Below are positions 45,601-56,945 of a DNA stretch of 64,000 nucleotides, piece by piece. Source of the DNA: Athripsodes cinereus (lineage: Eukaryota; Arthropoda; Insecta; Trichoptera; Leptoceridae). The stretch spans positions 19,305,313-19,369,312 of the forward strand of contig OX388312.1 in the NCBI GenBank assembly GCA_947579605.1. Reading direction: 5' to 3'. How positions within the stretch are numbered: position 1 is the first letter of the stretch; each line of letters begins with the position of its first letter. Below the pieces are notes generated by a model. It did not search any database, was not told the DNA's origin, and was given only the letters and a program-made list of their open reading frames with translations. The translations under genes and the position numbers were made by a program.

Positions 45601-47581
45601 AAGAAGATTTTGTAAAGAAGAGAGAGAACATGTACTATAATTGTACATGCCTACGCTGAGCTACCGCCTTCCAGCCAAGGGGCTACCGGAATTCACACAA
45701 ATGGTCGCGCTTGTTAACACCAAAGATAGCCAGTGCACTTATTGTACGATTGAACAAACAAAACTTTTAATAGTGTATAAAACAAAATATTAACAAAGAA
45801 TCAACGTAGAAAAATATCATGTATCTGCATAGTGTACTCTCCGTACTGTGACTACTATCGCAGAATTAAAACATTATTTTTTTTCCACAGAATTCTCGAA
45901 AACTTACAGATAGACATAAAAGGTGTAGGTACAGTAAAAATTAACATATTTTATTATCTATTTTGTATAATATTACTTCTTCAAAATAAAAAGAAGCATA
46001 CAGCTGGCTTTTGGAGTACCTAAGTGAAACCGACAATTGAACCTACGACGTCCTCCGTGAAATCGTGCAAATCGAACAAATTATCGACATCTCATTACAC
46101 CTTTACAAACAATAATAATTACATGTCATTGTAGCTATATCGTACTTGGTTCATCGATGTTGCATATCGAGATCACGATAAGCGATAATTTATTCGAAAA
46201 TAACACTCGATCATTCATAATATAAGTAAATAATATTTATATCATTACACATTATCTACTATTTGTATGAAATTAATCCACGAAGAAAAATAATAATAAT
46301 TACATGGAGAAATTATAATAGCAGTGTGCGAGTGACTTAAACCAATAATAAATTATTACTACTCGGCAGACAATTCACAATTATAATTTTTGTATGTATT
46401 ATAATAATATTCTGTAAATATTATAATTGGGGTTTGGGACAGTGGCGCACCTGTTGTCGTACCTGCGGAATAATAATATCGTATTATCTAATAATCTCAT
46501 TGTGAAACAATGCCAGTGAGAGAAGGGAGATGTTCTCCGCACACGCTGATGCCATATGCGAAGGTAGATACTTCCACCTTCATACCTACTATGATAATAA
46601 TAATTGAGCTATTTGGCGCGCGCTTGCACACCGTCCATATTATAATATAAAATGTATACTTGTTACCTGTCCCGAACACGCGTTCTCCTAATATTTCACA
46701 CTAATTATTATTTTTATCGATTTCCTTCACCTAGCTTACAACTAATATCTATTGATAAAACTCGAACATTCTTATTAATAAAATACTATGATCGGTGTAG
46801 GTATAATCCACCGATTGAACCACCCATCAAAATTTTGCTACTAAATACAACTCTAAATTTAGCTAGGTTACGTGTGAAGGTATCTTTGTCATATTATGAT
46901 GTCGTCAAGTATCAAATATCTGTCAGTTTAGTTGTAAAGTCGTGGTTAAACATATTTATTTTACAAAAATCATACTTGGCTGTAAATTCAATTAATTAAT
47001 GCGACTGAAACTACAGATCACACACAATGATTCTAATTACCGTTCATTGATGTGTTTTGGTTGAGCAATAATCCATCGCTTGCAAGTTTAATATTTTATC
47101 TGCGAATACTATAAGGAACCTTGTGAAAGATTATTATTATTATTAATTGATATTCGTTATTCTTATTACATACGTCAATCAAAAATTCGTAACACAAATA
47201 TATATTATATCTTATTGTGTTGTTTTGATATAAAAGTGACAACGCACCTGCTTTATTATTTGTAAAAATATCCATCTATTATTATCAATGTTCTTCGGCA
47301 CCAGGTAACAAAATGAAGGTAGGTGCGGGTCTTTCCTGATTGATATTATTATAATATGTATAAGGTAGGTACGTATAGTATTTTTCTCATCGATGGATTG
47401 CGATGAATGTTTAAATAATTGAGTTCCAATTTCTACTACATTTTCACAACGCAAGCATAGTACGAATGTGAGATGATATTTAGGTTTAATAATTTTTTGT
47501 TTTTTCTCAAGAAAGAATAAGTATTGATAAATGAGTGCAAAGTCCTCGTTCCCTTCGTAAAAAAATATCTATTTATCTATC
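42686..47581. other. Presumed intron, no gene seen
   Basis: Follows the plus-strand exon and TA-bounded element. A GC-richer patch at 46430-46700 (TTTGGCGCGCGCTTGCACAC) could be regulatory. No further exon was recognised. Confidence 0.4.
45400..45650. other. Less AT-rich segment, possible dispersed repeat
   Basis: GTGCAAACCTTGTGTGGAAA, TCTGTTCCAGAGCCCTGCAC and the following 200 bases differ in composition from their flanks and look like part of a retroelement. A 123-residue minus frame (45277-45648) spans it. No domain motif is visible. Confidence 0.25.
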
Positions 47582-47800
47582 TATACCATCATACCCTACA
47601 AAAGGCGTGACCAGTACATGTAATAAACATGCAAGTCATCCTCTCCATGTCAAATAAAAATAAGATATTTAGAATAGGCGGAATAACTTATCGCTAAATT
47701 AAAGAGGCTAAATATTATATTTGTGATGTTTTATGAATATCAGCTTTTAGGACATTTAAAGGTTTATTTTTTGCTGGGGACTGTACTCAACAGCAAGTAA
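47582..47800 (-). repeat. Family A repeat, copy 17 (diverged)
   Basis: TACCATCATACCCTACAAAA, GGCGTGACCAGTACATGTAA, TAAACATGCAAGTCATCCTC, TCCATGTCAAATAAAAATAA and TTATCGCTAAATTAAAGAGG. It is old, with many changes. Confidence 0.6.
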
Positions 47801-48984
47801 TGTAACGAAATATTATGTTCATCATCGCAGTGAAAATTATTATTATAACAACAGATAAATGAATGAGATCATTGATTTACCTTAATGTATACTTTGAAGG
47901 GCTATTAAATTTTGTAAATCTTGTGTAATTTATGGATATTACTGACACGGGTACACATAGATAGTGTCTATAGATACGGTTCATAAAATTAAGTGTGTGT
48001 AATGAACTCGTCATATATAGTAATCAAATATTAAGTATTATACTTATTTATAATATTAATAATATATTACGCATTGCTTCCCTATAAAAAATCATAAAAC
48101 TAATACTTAAATCGTAAAATTAAAATTTTAATTTTTTAATTAATGCTATAAGGACAATATCATATTATAAGCCCTTGGTTTAATATTTCAATAATAGGAT
48201 ATGTAGGTAATATATTCAACATAATACTTTATTTACCTTAAGATGGAATCATGTAGCTTGATTTTAAATACCCCCCAATTCAAAATACATGATCCGTTAG
48301 GCCTCATTAAAAATATTCAGTCAATTTAATCATAATAGCGCAAGAACACCCGCACATCTACCTGTGGGCATCACCACATATACATTATGTAGGTACTGGT
48401 CCTATTAAAATAATCTTACATTGCTACGTAACTTACTTGTGACGCAATGAAAAATTCACAAGTTTACCCAAATAGGAAAATAATACTATGTCTTCTTGCA
48501 GACATATTCAATTCAACATATATAGCTAATTTTCAAAATAAATTTACTTTCAATAACAAATACAAATTCATATGTCAAGATGACCTATGATAAAATGCCT
48601 AAGATTTATCTCTCTACTTATATAATTTTTTACAAGTGCGGTAGCCTGTAGACTGTTTGCGTGTAATGAAGATACGAAGGTAGAAGTTGTTCACTCTGTC
48701 TATAATAATTAATCTTTTTTTTTAAATAATTTTTTTTTTTTAAGATTGTACACAATTTTATATTTCTTGCATATTTTTTTATGACACGGATGATCATCTA
48801 ATTTTACTTGCCCACTGGTTTTTTATTTCTTATGGCATAGCATCCTACGAGGATGATTTGTGCCAAAAACAGTCTCTAACTAAATATTATTAAATCTGAT
48901 GATCCCTGATGGAGAAGATAGTTAGAAGATAGTCATTAAAGAATAATTAAATTTGCCTTTATCGATTTGAGAAGGAACAAATGG

Positions 48985-49050
48985 ATTGTATCGTATGTCA
49001 TCCACTGTGGTTATTCCATTTCTGGGAAATGCCGCAATGGTAGATATATA
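48985..49050 (+). repeat. Family A repeat, copy 18 (fragment)
   Basis: TCATCCACTGTGGTTATTCC, ATTTCTGGGAAATGCCGCAA and TGGTAGATATATAGA correspond to the 3' part of the family in sense orientation. Confidence 0.4.
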
Positions 49051-52000
49051 GATACTCGTATAGATACTTACTTGTAAACGGTTGAAAGTTTGTTTTTATA
49101 TTTTACAAAATATGTTCGTAATCAGTACAAATTTAATTAATTATTTGATCAAGTCGCATTGTATTCGGTAGATATACATACGTATAATTTATTATATATA
49201 TAGGAAACCATGATGATATTATTCAGTCATACTACCTACATGGCTCACTTATATTTGACACATGTTAATTAGTTAAATTACACAGAAGGGAGTCGGATTA
49301 TTAGGAACATATGTATTACTATTATTACTATACTGTTTAAACACTGTGAATATTAATGATCCATTAAATGTGCCCACTACTATATATAGGTAAATGGAGA
49401 TAATAAACTTCCCATTAGGTCTGTGGCCAGGGAAAATCTATTTAATATCTACCTGGCTACTACATAATATTATGTAGGTATTACTAAATATAAGTATAAC
49501 TAATACTTACATGTTTAATTTTATATTTAATGTATACATTACTTTACTATGGTCTTATTTGCCGATTCATTGAATAATTAGTATGTAGATATTATAATTA
49601 TATAATCGATAAAAAGTACACTATAAAAAAGTTTGTTCGCGTGCTCAAAAGTGACACCAATCTCTTATTATTATGTAATGTACCTACTCCTACTACACAC
49701 TAAAGTTTTCATAATAAATTTATATGAATTTAGTTATCCTTCTGTCATCATAGAAATATTACATAATATTTAGCCTATACCTACAAAAGTTCACGAATGG
49801 AATATATAACAATTGAGCTTTTCTAATTAACATATATTTAATTACTTTTTATGTTCTGTCTGATGGCGTCCATCTAATTAGGTAATCATCCAATTTTCAC
49901 TAATGCGCCATACAGAACTATATGAGATATTTCTTTAGTATAAAATTTGTCTACCAACCACAATTATAATTATTATACAACCGTCTGAGTGTTGCGTCGC
50001 GAGTGCAACGGAACGATTCAAAATATTTTTATTTTATCCAAATTGGCATCTTTGTATATATGAAACTAGAAATAAGCCTGAACTATTGTATACATATCGT
50101 TAAAATTTAATTTATGAAAAAAATATTTTGCTTATTAAGATTTTTTATAGTTATGTTAATTCAACTGTATGGAAGTTTTAGAATGCAATTGCTTTGTGAC
50201 GATTAGCCTTTTCTAGGTACGGGCCACAAATCGCCAAATATCTGTATGCTTGGTAAGAGGAAAATGAAATATAGCTCATCGTTTTAAAAAGTCTTCTTCG
50301 TTAATTAATTACTTTCGTTTTATACAAATTAGATAAAAAAAATACCTCATAAATACCCCATAAGTAATATAAAAATGCATTATAAAAGTAAATGGATAAA
50401 AATATGTCAAATAAATTTATAATCTAAAACTCTTTTACTTGAGTGTTTCTTTGTAGAATAGAATTACAAAGGAATCAAATATATTCTGATCCAGATCAAA
50501 ATGTTGAAAAGGGTGGGAGACAGGATTGGGGCATTTTGCTTTCAAAACGAAATTATTCACTTCGCTTCAAAGAATAATTTGAAAACGTTGGTAAATTATG
50601 TAACTATTTATACAAATTAAATGCATTTTTTTTATGCTAACCATGCAATACTTTTTTATAATAATCATCGAGGACACGTTTTTTATATCAAAATTCGCTG
50701 TTATTCTTTTAGATGTCTTTTTTAAAACTCATACTGCAGTTTTTATATGTCACAAGTTACAATATTGTGTTCTATTATGTTCATTTTTAATTTTAAAACG
50801 GGTGATTTAACAAGGAAACATTGGTATTAGGGACTCTAAATTGTTACCCGACTATTAAAATGTACTAAAATATTTGACTGAAAATCGCAAAAACTGGGGG
50901 TAAAATACATATTTATTTAATTAGGAACGGCCAAGATTGTATTTCACATAGATGTATGTTGTAACTTTCGTACATAGTCGGTATGATTCGAATTATTTCC
51001 GATTAGTATAATAAATACTTGTAATTAAATATATAGATTCCATTTCACACTGTATTATAAAACTTAAAATTTCCATTGCATTAATATTTTATCTTTCTGA
51101 TAAAACAATAATATACTAATACGCATAGGTATTCCTCAGCACATGTTGAAGTTTCCAGTGTACAGTACTGTATAACATATTCAGTCCATTATCTCTTCAA
51201 ATAGGGGATGATTTGTATACCATTTCTACTGCTCGTCCCATTTTCGAGTCGTTTACTTTTGAGTTCGATTGAGAGATTCCACCACCATGACCCACCCCGC
51301 AAACTGCATCAAACAGAATAGATAATAAAAGATGGCCGACCTCGTAGCCCAATCAGCAGGAGGGGGTAGGGAGAGGGGGAACACCCCCCAATAACCACCC
51401 CCTTTAATACGAAATGAAAATACTGCATAGCATTTATAATTTATTATTCTTATCGCATTATTCCCATATCTACTCTAACATTTATGTTCACTGATGAAAT
51501 TACTACTTTTTATTTTAACATATCAGCAAGAATATACATATTACGATGGAAGCTAAATTCATGAAGCTTTTTAATTTTTAAAGTATAAACATGTTTACGC
51601 AATTCAATTGTCAGTTAATCTTACACGAAATATAATTGTACTTTTTTAAACCTTATCCATAATAATTATAATGGTGGTATCAGAAAAGGCTTATACTGAG
51701 AACATTTTAATTTATTATCGTGAACATACATACAAAGATATAATTCATTTGCTTTCATAAATCAACAAGTTTTTACTCCCCACTTTATCACCGTTGCCGT
51801 AGTAACACTTTTCACTCCATTTCCAGGACATTATAGTATCTACTTTTCACTCAATCCCATACAATAATGGAGTGTTGCCCAATTGCTTTCACATTCCTAA
51901 CACCCTGACAACCTTTTATTACATAAATCGTGCATAAAACTTATCCTTCCTTCACCCATAACACCCCTTGTAAAACGATTGAAATGGTTCCCTAAATAGA

Positions 52001-52956
52001 TTATTCATAAGAGCCCTTTTGCTTTGTTTTAAGTATTTTCTCTTGAAATGTTTTCAACTATGCAGACATATTGGCCCCTCAATAGTCGCAGCTCTCTATG
52101 CTTATACTCAACTAAACTAAATCTGACGTTAACTCGATTTGAATAAAGTGTTACCCTCAAAGAAAAGTTGTTCAGTTCAATTGGATAAAAGTATTTGTTG
52201 AAAGAATCCACATTATTTTATAGAGTTTCAATAGAAATGTTATAAAGACTACATATAAACCAAGACAAGCATGATAGGCAATCTATATTAAGTATTTATA
52301 CACATACTTGGATGAAAATGTTTAATACTTTGTTAATTCCAATAAAGTCTATACATAAATTTTTCATCGTGTTGCAAGATAAGCTTCTAGTGTTTTTATA
52401 TTACCTAATATATTTCAGTTTACATGCTCAGTCTCCCGTATGTTTATGAATTATACTTAAAAGCATCTCTGTGGATATTTGTCACGTTAATAGCAATATA
52501 AATACTGAGTAGATGGTTATATAAAAAGATTTTATCCACAAAAAGCTCAGGATGGATGTTTAAGGCGCGGTATATGAGATAGAAAAGTCGGTAAAAGTTA
52601 TCCGGAGGAAACTACCATTGGGCTATAAATATTCATTGTCAATATTGCCTTATCTATGGTCACCACGAACAAGTCCACTCAGCTCCTTACGATGCGGTAT
52701 GCCAGCCGTACCGTAGTACTCCATCTAGCGGAAAACTATCCAAGCTTAATGTTACATAGAAAGGGATTAGCCACATTCTTATCCGATATCATATTTTACC
52801 CAAATATACATAGGGATAAACTATCAAATTATATATATTATTATAACATTTGCACGTATTACAACTTTAGGAAGGTAAATATTTCTTTTCCATATACCTA
52901 CTAATTATCGAGTACATACCCATATCTATCCTCTATAAATCGCGTCATTTCTTTAT
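49051..52956. other. Presumed intron, no gene seen
   Basis: AT-rich apart from the 51200-51415 segment. An 82-residue frame at 52656-52904 has an unremarkable composition and no splice support. Confidence 0.4.
51200..51415. promoter_or_regulatory. GC-richer segment with YY1/Pho-like and CCAAT motifs
   Basis: AAAAGATGGCCG (51327-51338) resembles the YY1/Pho site. CCCAATCAGC follows, then a G-rich to C-rich run (GGAGGGGGTAGGGAGAGGGG, ACACCCCCCAATAACCACCC). The composition contrasts with the AT-rich flanks. No gene start is visible nearby, so function is only a suggestion. Confidence 0.2.
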
Positions 52957-53131
52957 GTTTTTTTTTTTTTTAAAAAAGATATATCTGGGTTTTGTTATAA
53001 ACCCAAATACAACCTTATACACCTTTCACAGTAAGCTTGTGTCGTGAAAGGGGAGTTTGCCGGCACCTGGGATCGAACCCCGGACCTCATGTTCATAAGG
53101 CCGAGACTCTACCTCCAGGCTACCGACGAAT
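52957..53131 (-). mobile_element. SINE type 1, copy e
   Basis: The poly-T (52958-52971) is the A-tail on the plus strand. The minus strand reads TTCGTCGGTAGCCTGGAGGT, AGAGTCTCGGCCTTATGAAC, B-box GGGTTCGATCCCAGG, CCCTTTCACGACACAAGC, TTACTGTGAAAGGTGTATAA, then AACCCAGATATATC. It is well preserved, with one internal deletion of a TTTTAGC step. GAATGTTATAAGT beside the head is repeated 30 bp further on. Confidence 0.8.
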
Positions 53132-53790
53132 GTTATAAGTTGACGACGACGAATGTTAAAGAATGTTATAAGTATATAATTATTATAAATTCTTAGTATT
53201 GAGACATTCCATGTGCGTTAGTTGATAAATGAAAAAGAATTGAAAGAATGTATTTGAAAAACAACACAGAACAATACTTTATAAATAAACAATCACACAT
53301 ACAGAAAACTACCCTAATGGAAATCTTTTAATACTTTGTAAAATCAGATGGCGCAGTCTTCAACCAGTTGCACCCCCATAAATCATTTGAAAGGGCACGC
53401 TCCCTTATTTAAAATAAATACTTGAACCCCTTCTCTACTTCAACCCTTCTATGAAAAGAGTACGTAGCACGCGTCCTGTTAGCGGTAAAATGTTTCCTAA
53501 ACGATGTCCTTCCGGAGCAAAACCTCCACCGGAAAAATATATTCAACGTCAAGTAATAAATTATTATTTGTGCTGTCATATTTAATAAAATCAATGCTAC
53601 TGATTAGATATTTCAATAAAAAAATCGACACCTGGATCTTTGTTTTTTTTTAATTTAACATAATCAAAAATCTACTTATACCTATGATTACTTAATATAC
53701 ACGTCGAAATTTTTCGTAGCTTGTATCCGGTAACTACACTTTATGAAAAGACAAAATTTGGAACATATAAATTCAAGTGGAATATTTGAT

Positions 53791-54003
53791 CTTTTCATAG
53801 TATCATGTTTGCGTAGAAACTAATTATGTTTATTTAGAATTTACTTTTCATAGTATCATGTGTGCTTAGAAACTAATTATGTTTATTTAGAATTTACTTT
53901 TCATAGTATCATGTGTGCTTAGAAACTAATTATGTTTATTTAGAATTTACTTTTCATAGTATCATGTGTGCTTAGAAACTAATTATGTTTATTTAGAATT
54001 TAC
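53791..54003. repeat. Minisatellite, 4 x 53 bp
   Basis: Units start with CTTTTCATAGTATCATG at 53791, 53844, 53897 and 53950 and end in TATGTTTATTTAGAATTTA. Units 2-4 appear identical; unit 1 differs (GTTTGCGTAGAAAC for GTGTGCTTAGAAAC). Confidence 0.95.
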
Positions 54004-56117
54004 TTTAAGACACTCTTTTCTGATCTTTCAACAAATTTTCTTAGAAAGAAGAAAAAGAAGTCCAGCAGAAATAGAACTATTGCATAAACATTAGTTATTT
54101 TCATATGTAAACAGTGAATTGAGGCAAATAGGAATACCTATTGTACCCATTACTACACCATCACATAGCACTGTTCTGGAACACTTTTCAGTCGAATGGC
54201 TAAAGAAAGCAAACTTCTTTCATCGCACAAAGAAGAGGTAAAACGTTTTCAATGTTTGAATATGGTAAAATGGGATTGTTCAGCCTCTCAATTTTACATT
54301 GGATTGGGGGAACCACTTGAATATATTAAAGAAAATAGTATTCTAATAACATGTAAAGTAAAATCCTCGATAAATATATCATTAATATTCATCGGATCTA
54401 AATGATTATATTGTATATTTTGAAGTAAAAGCAAATACTTTGATCTTTATTTTATAATAAATTATTCGTATTTTTATACCATTTACATGTTTATGTTCTG
54501 TAAACGTTTATCATAAAAAAATCATCTATTTTTTCGGAAATCATTCAATATGACTATGAGAAGCTAAAGCTGTCGTTATTATCATGAGAAATCTCTCCTG
54601 TGGTCCATATATCAATATGACTAAAATTATGAAAGTAATTTCCAATATTAAACTACTTAGTCAACATATAAAACTAATAACGAATCTGTACCTAGTTATT
54701 TATATAATTATTTCGTATCAGACCGTCTAATCAATTTCTTTAAATATAAAAATCGTGACTGAGCACTGATAATGTTTCAGATTATGTATTGACTATTAAC
54801 ATAAGTTCGATATAATTAAAAGTATAACATACAATTAATTTATTGATTCAGATTAATGTAGAAAGTATCAACATTACCAATATGGAATTTCATACTGAGC
54901 TATTATAATTAAGTATAATTAGAAAATCATGATACATAAGATAATCCAGTGATTGCTTATATTAGACATTATAACATGATATCATATTTATAATCATAAT
55001 ATTGTTGGGATTTTTTAAAGTTTTTTTTCTCTGATTTGAAAAATATATAACTTGTACGAGTATCATATTAAAATACAATACTACAAATGAAATAGCTGTG
55101 CTGTATATTTACATCAATTAAATATTTTTATTCTAAATAATAGGTGTTTTAAGGATTCATTGTGATGCAAGATAAACTAAATTATACATTTAGGTTACTA
55201 TAAATCATATTGGATAAACCTCATATTAAACACATGTGCATAATCTTTTTGATATGATCTTATGTAAATAATACAAAATGTTCAGTAAAATTAAATTTAA
55301 GGCAGTAAATCAAACATACGAACTATTTAGGAGCGTTAGAATAAAGGATGACAAACTGTATACAATTAAAAATTATTACACTGTATTTTAATATTCAATT
55401 ATTCCCCCCGCCCCCACATTAATATGCAATTACGTGATACACCCGATAGCGAGCGGGCCATACTCTAATAATGTGTACCTACTGTATGTTTATACAAAAT
55501 AATGATATTGTTCTTATGGAACCTGTTAAACTTGTTTCTATTGAGGGCTGCACATAATCATATACTTTGTAATAATATTCTAGCGAAACGTTACACCTGT
55601 TTAGTTATTAGTATTACCTTTAAGGTCCTAATACATTATGCAGGTAATACATACATGTATTCAGTAATACAACCGTTGGAACCGGACTCAAAGGAACGAT
55701 CTTTTCCACTTTACACTCCAAAGGATACGAGAATGTATGAAAAACTCGGTTATTTTTTCTTCCCCTTTGCCCGCAAAGTTTCGGTCCGATCGGCGTCCGA
55801 GTATATTTACGTATTTTCTTAAAAGGTTCTTTGATATGTTAATGTCGAATGAAAATTTCACCCTGTGAAGCTTCCAGTCAACCATCTCGCTACTTCGGTC
55901 AGCCAAGGAATGAATATATTTGAGAAACGAGTTTATTTACAAATGGACGGAGGACTTGATGTTTTCCTGAAAGCCTCATGAATTATTATAATTATTTTGA
56001 AATGAGTTTCTCTGTATCCAAAAGAATCCATATGTATTTAAATTATTCTACGGATATTACTGACGTAAATATGTATATGTGTAGGTACACTTACGTATAT
56101 TATACCTAATACTGCTA
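54004..56117. other. No supported gene
   Basis: Frames at 54196-54405 (preceded by an acceptor-like ACACTTTTCAG) and at 55502-55906 (open on both strands) were examined and not accepted. A C-rich run occurs at 55405-55420. Confidence 0.4.
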
Positions 56118-56360
56118 GTATACCATCACGGCATATTCTACAAAAGGGGTAACCAGCACACCATTCGCATATAATAAACATGCAAACGTCCTCTCGGTTC
56201 CCAAGGCGTTCAGAATGAAAGGCATAGGTACCTCATTGCAGAATTTAAGACATAAAATTTATTTTTTCGAACATCCGCCTTTCACAGTAGGTACATTCAA
56301 AAACTTGCGGGAAAGAGTGGAGACTAATTCTCAGTCAGGTGCTCCACGGTATACCTAATG
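56118..56360 (-). repeat. Family A repeat, copy 19 (near full length)
   Basis: TACCATCACGGCATATTCTA, GGGGTAACCAGCACACCATT, AATAAACATGCAAACGTCCT, CTCATTGCAGAATTTAAGAC, GGGAAAGAGTGGAGACTAAT, TCTCAGTCAGGTGCTCCACG. A GTAGGTA step has been gained in the CACAGGACA region. Confidence 0.75.
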
Positions 56361-56439
56361 CAGTGCAAACATAAAACATCTGGGGAGAGTTTCTTTCAAC
56401 TGTCCCAATTGTTGTATATGCGCTAACTTCGATTATTGA

Positions 56440-56600
56440 CCTGTTCCACCTATCACATGTGGAGGCTATGGTGGTTTTTAGTCGGCCAGTCCCTCAGGTT
56501 GCCCAATATAGCGTCTTCAGTGTGGACAAGATTTGTTCAGTGTAGAATTCGGATAAATGGAAGTCCCCAGACTTCTGCGTCATCCGAGTGGTCGGTGGGT
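56440..56600. mobile_element. Diverged relative of the 38702 insertion
   Basis: GGTGGTTTTTAGTCGGCCAG, TCCCTCAGGTTGCCCAATAT aligns by eye with CGGCGGTTTTGGCCGGCCGG, CCCTTCAGGCCTCCCCAATG of the 38702-38872 insert, in the same orientation. The open frame of 81 residues across it (56436-56681) is probably incidental. Confidence 0.4.
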
Positions 56601-56945
56601 CTCCTTCAATATTTCAATTCCATTTCAATTTTGCACTATTATTTATTAAATTGTTTTTCTTTTTTGTTACCTTATTGTTAAGTTTAAATACTGTTGTTTG
56701 CTTCTAGTTCCATTGGTGATAGATTTTTTTTATTATTAAACATAATACATTAACACAATTTATAATATTATACCTACATATTTTTTTACATTTTCTAGAA
56801 ATCGAATACGTTTTTTACCTTAAATGCTTTGATTATCCATCGGAACTTTACTGGTTTATGTATTGATTTGTATTAATGGTATTTAATGTATTGTTATAAT
56901 TGTTTGTATCCTGTAAAATAAAAAATAAAATGATATTCCAAAAAC
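56600..56945 (+). repeat. Probable LINE 3' untranslated tail
   Basis: This is a T-rich stretch ending in TTGTTTGTATCCTGTAAAAT, AAAAAATAAAATG. The run of low-complexity T followed by an AATAAA-like repeat fits a LINE 3' end continuing from 56440. There is no coding sequence. Confidence 0.3.

Noticed and set aside
45277..45648. 123-residue minus-strand frame
   Set aside because: It lies in what looks like a dispersed repeat. There is no domain, start context or splice support.
54190..54405. Possible exon after ACACTTTTCAG
   Set aside because: An acceptor-like site and a 69-residue frame exist, and AGAG/GTAAAA could be a donor. The pyrimidine tract is weak and the peptide has no recognisable feature.
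55502..55906. Overlapping frames of 106 (plus) and 72 (minus) residues
   Set aside because: Both strands are open in the same GC-richer segment and neither has splice sites or motifs that decide between them.
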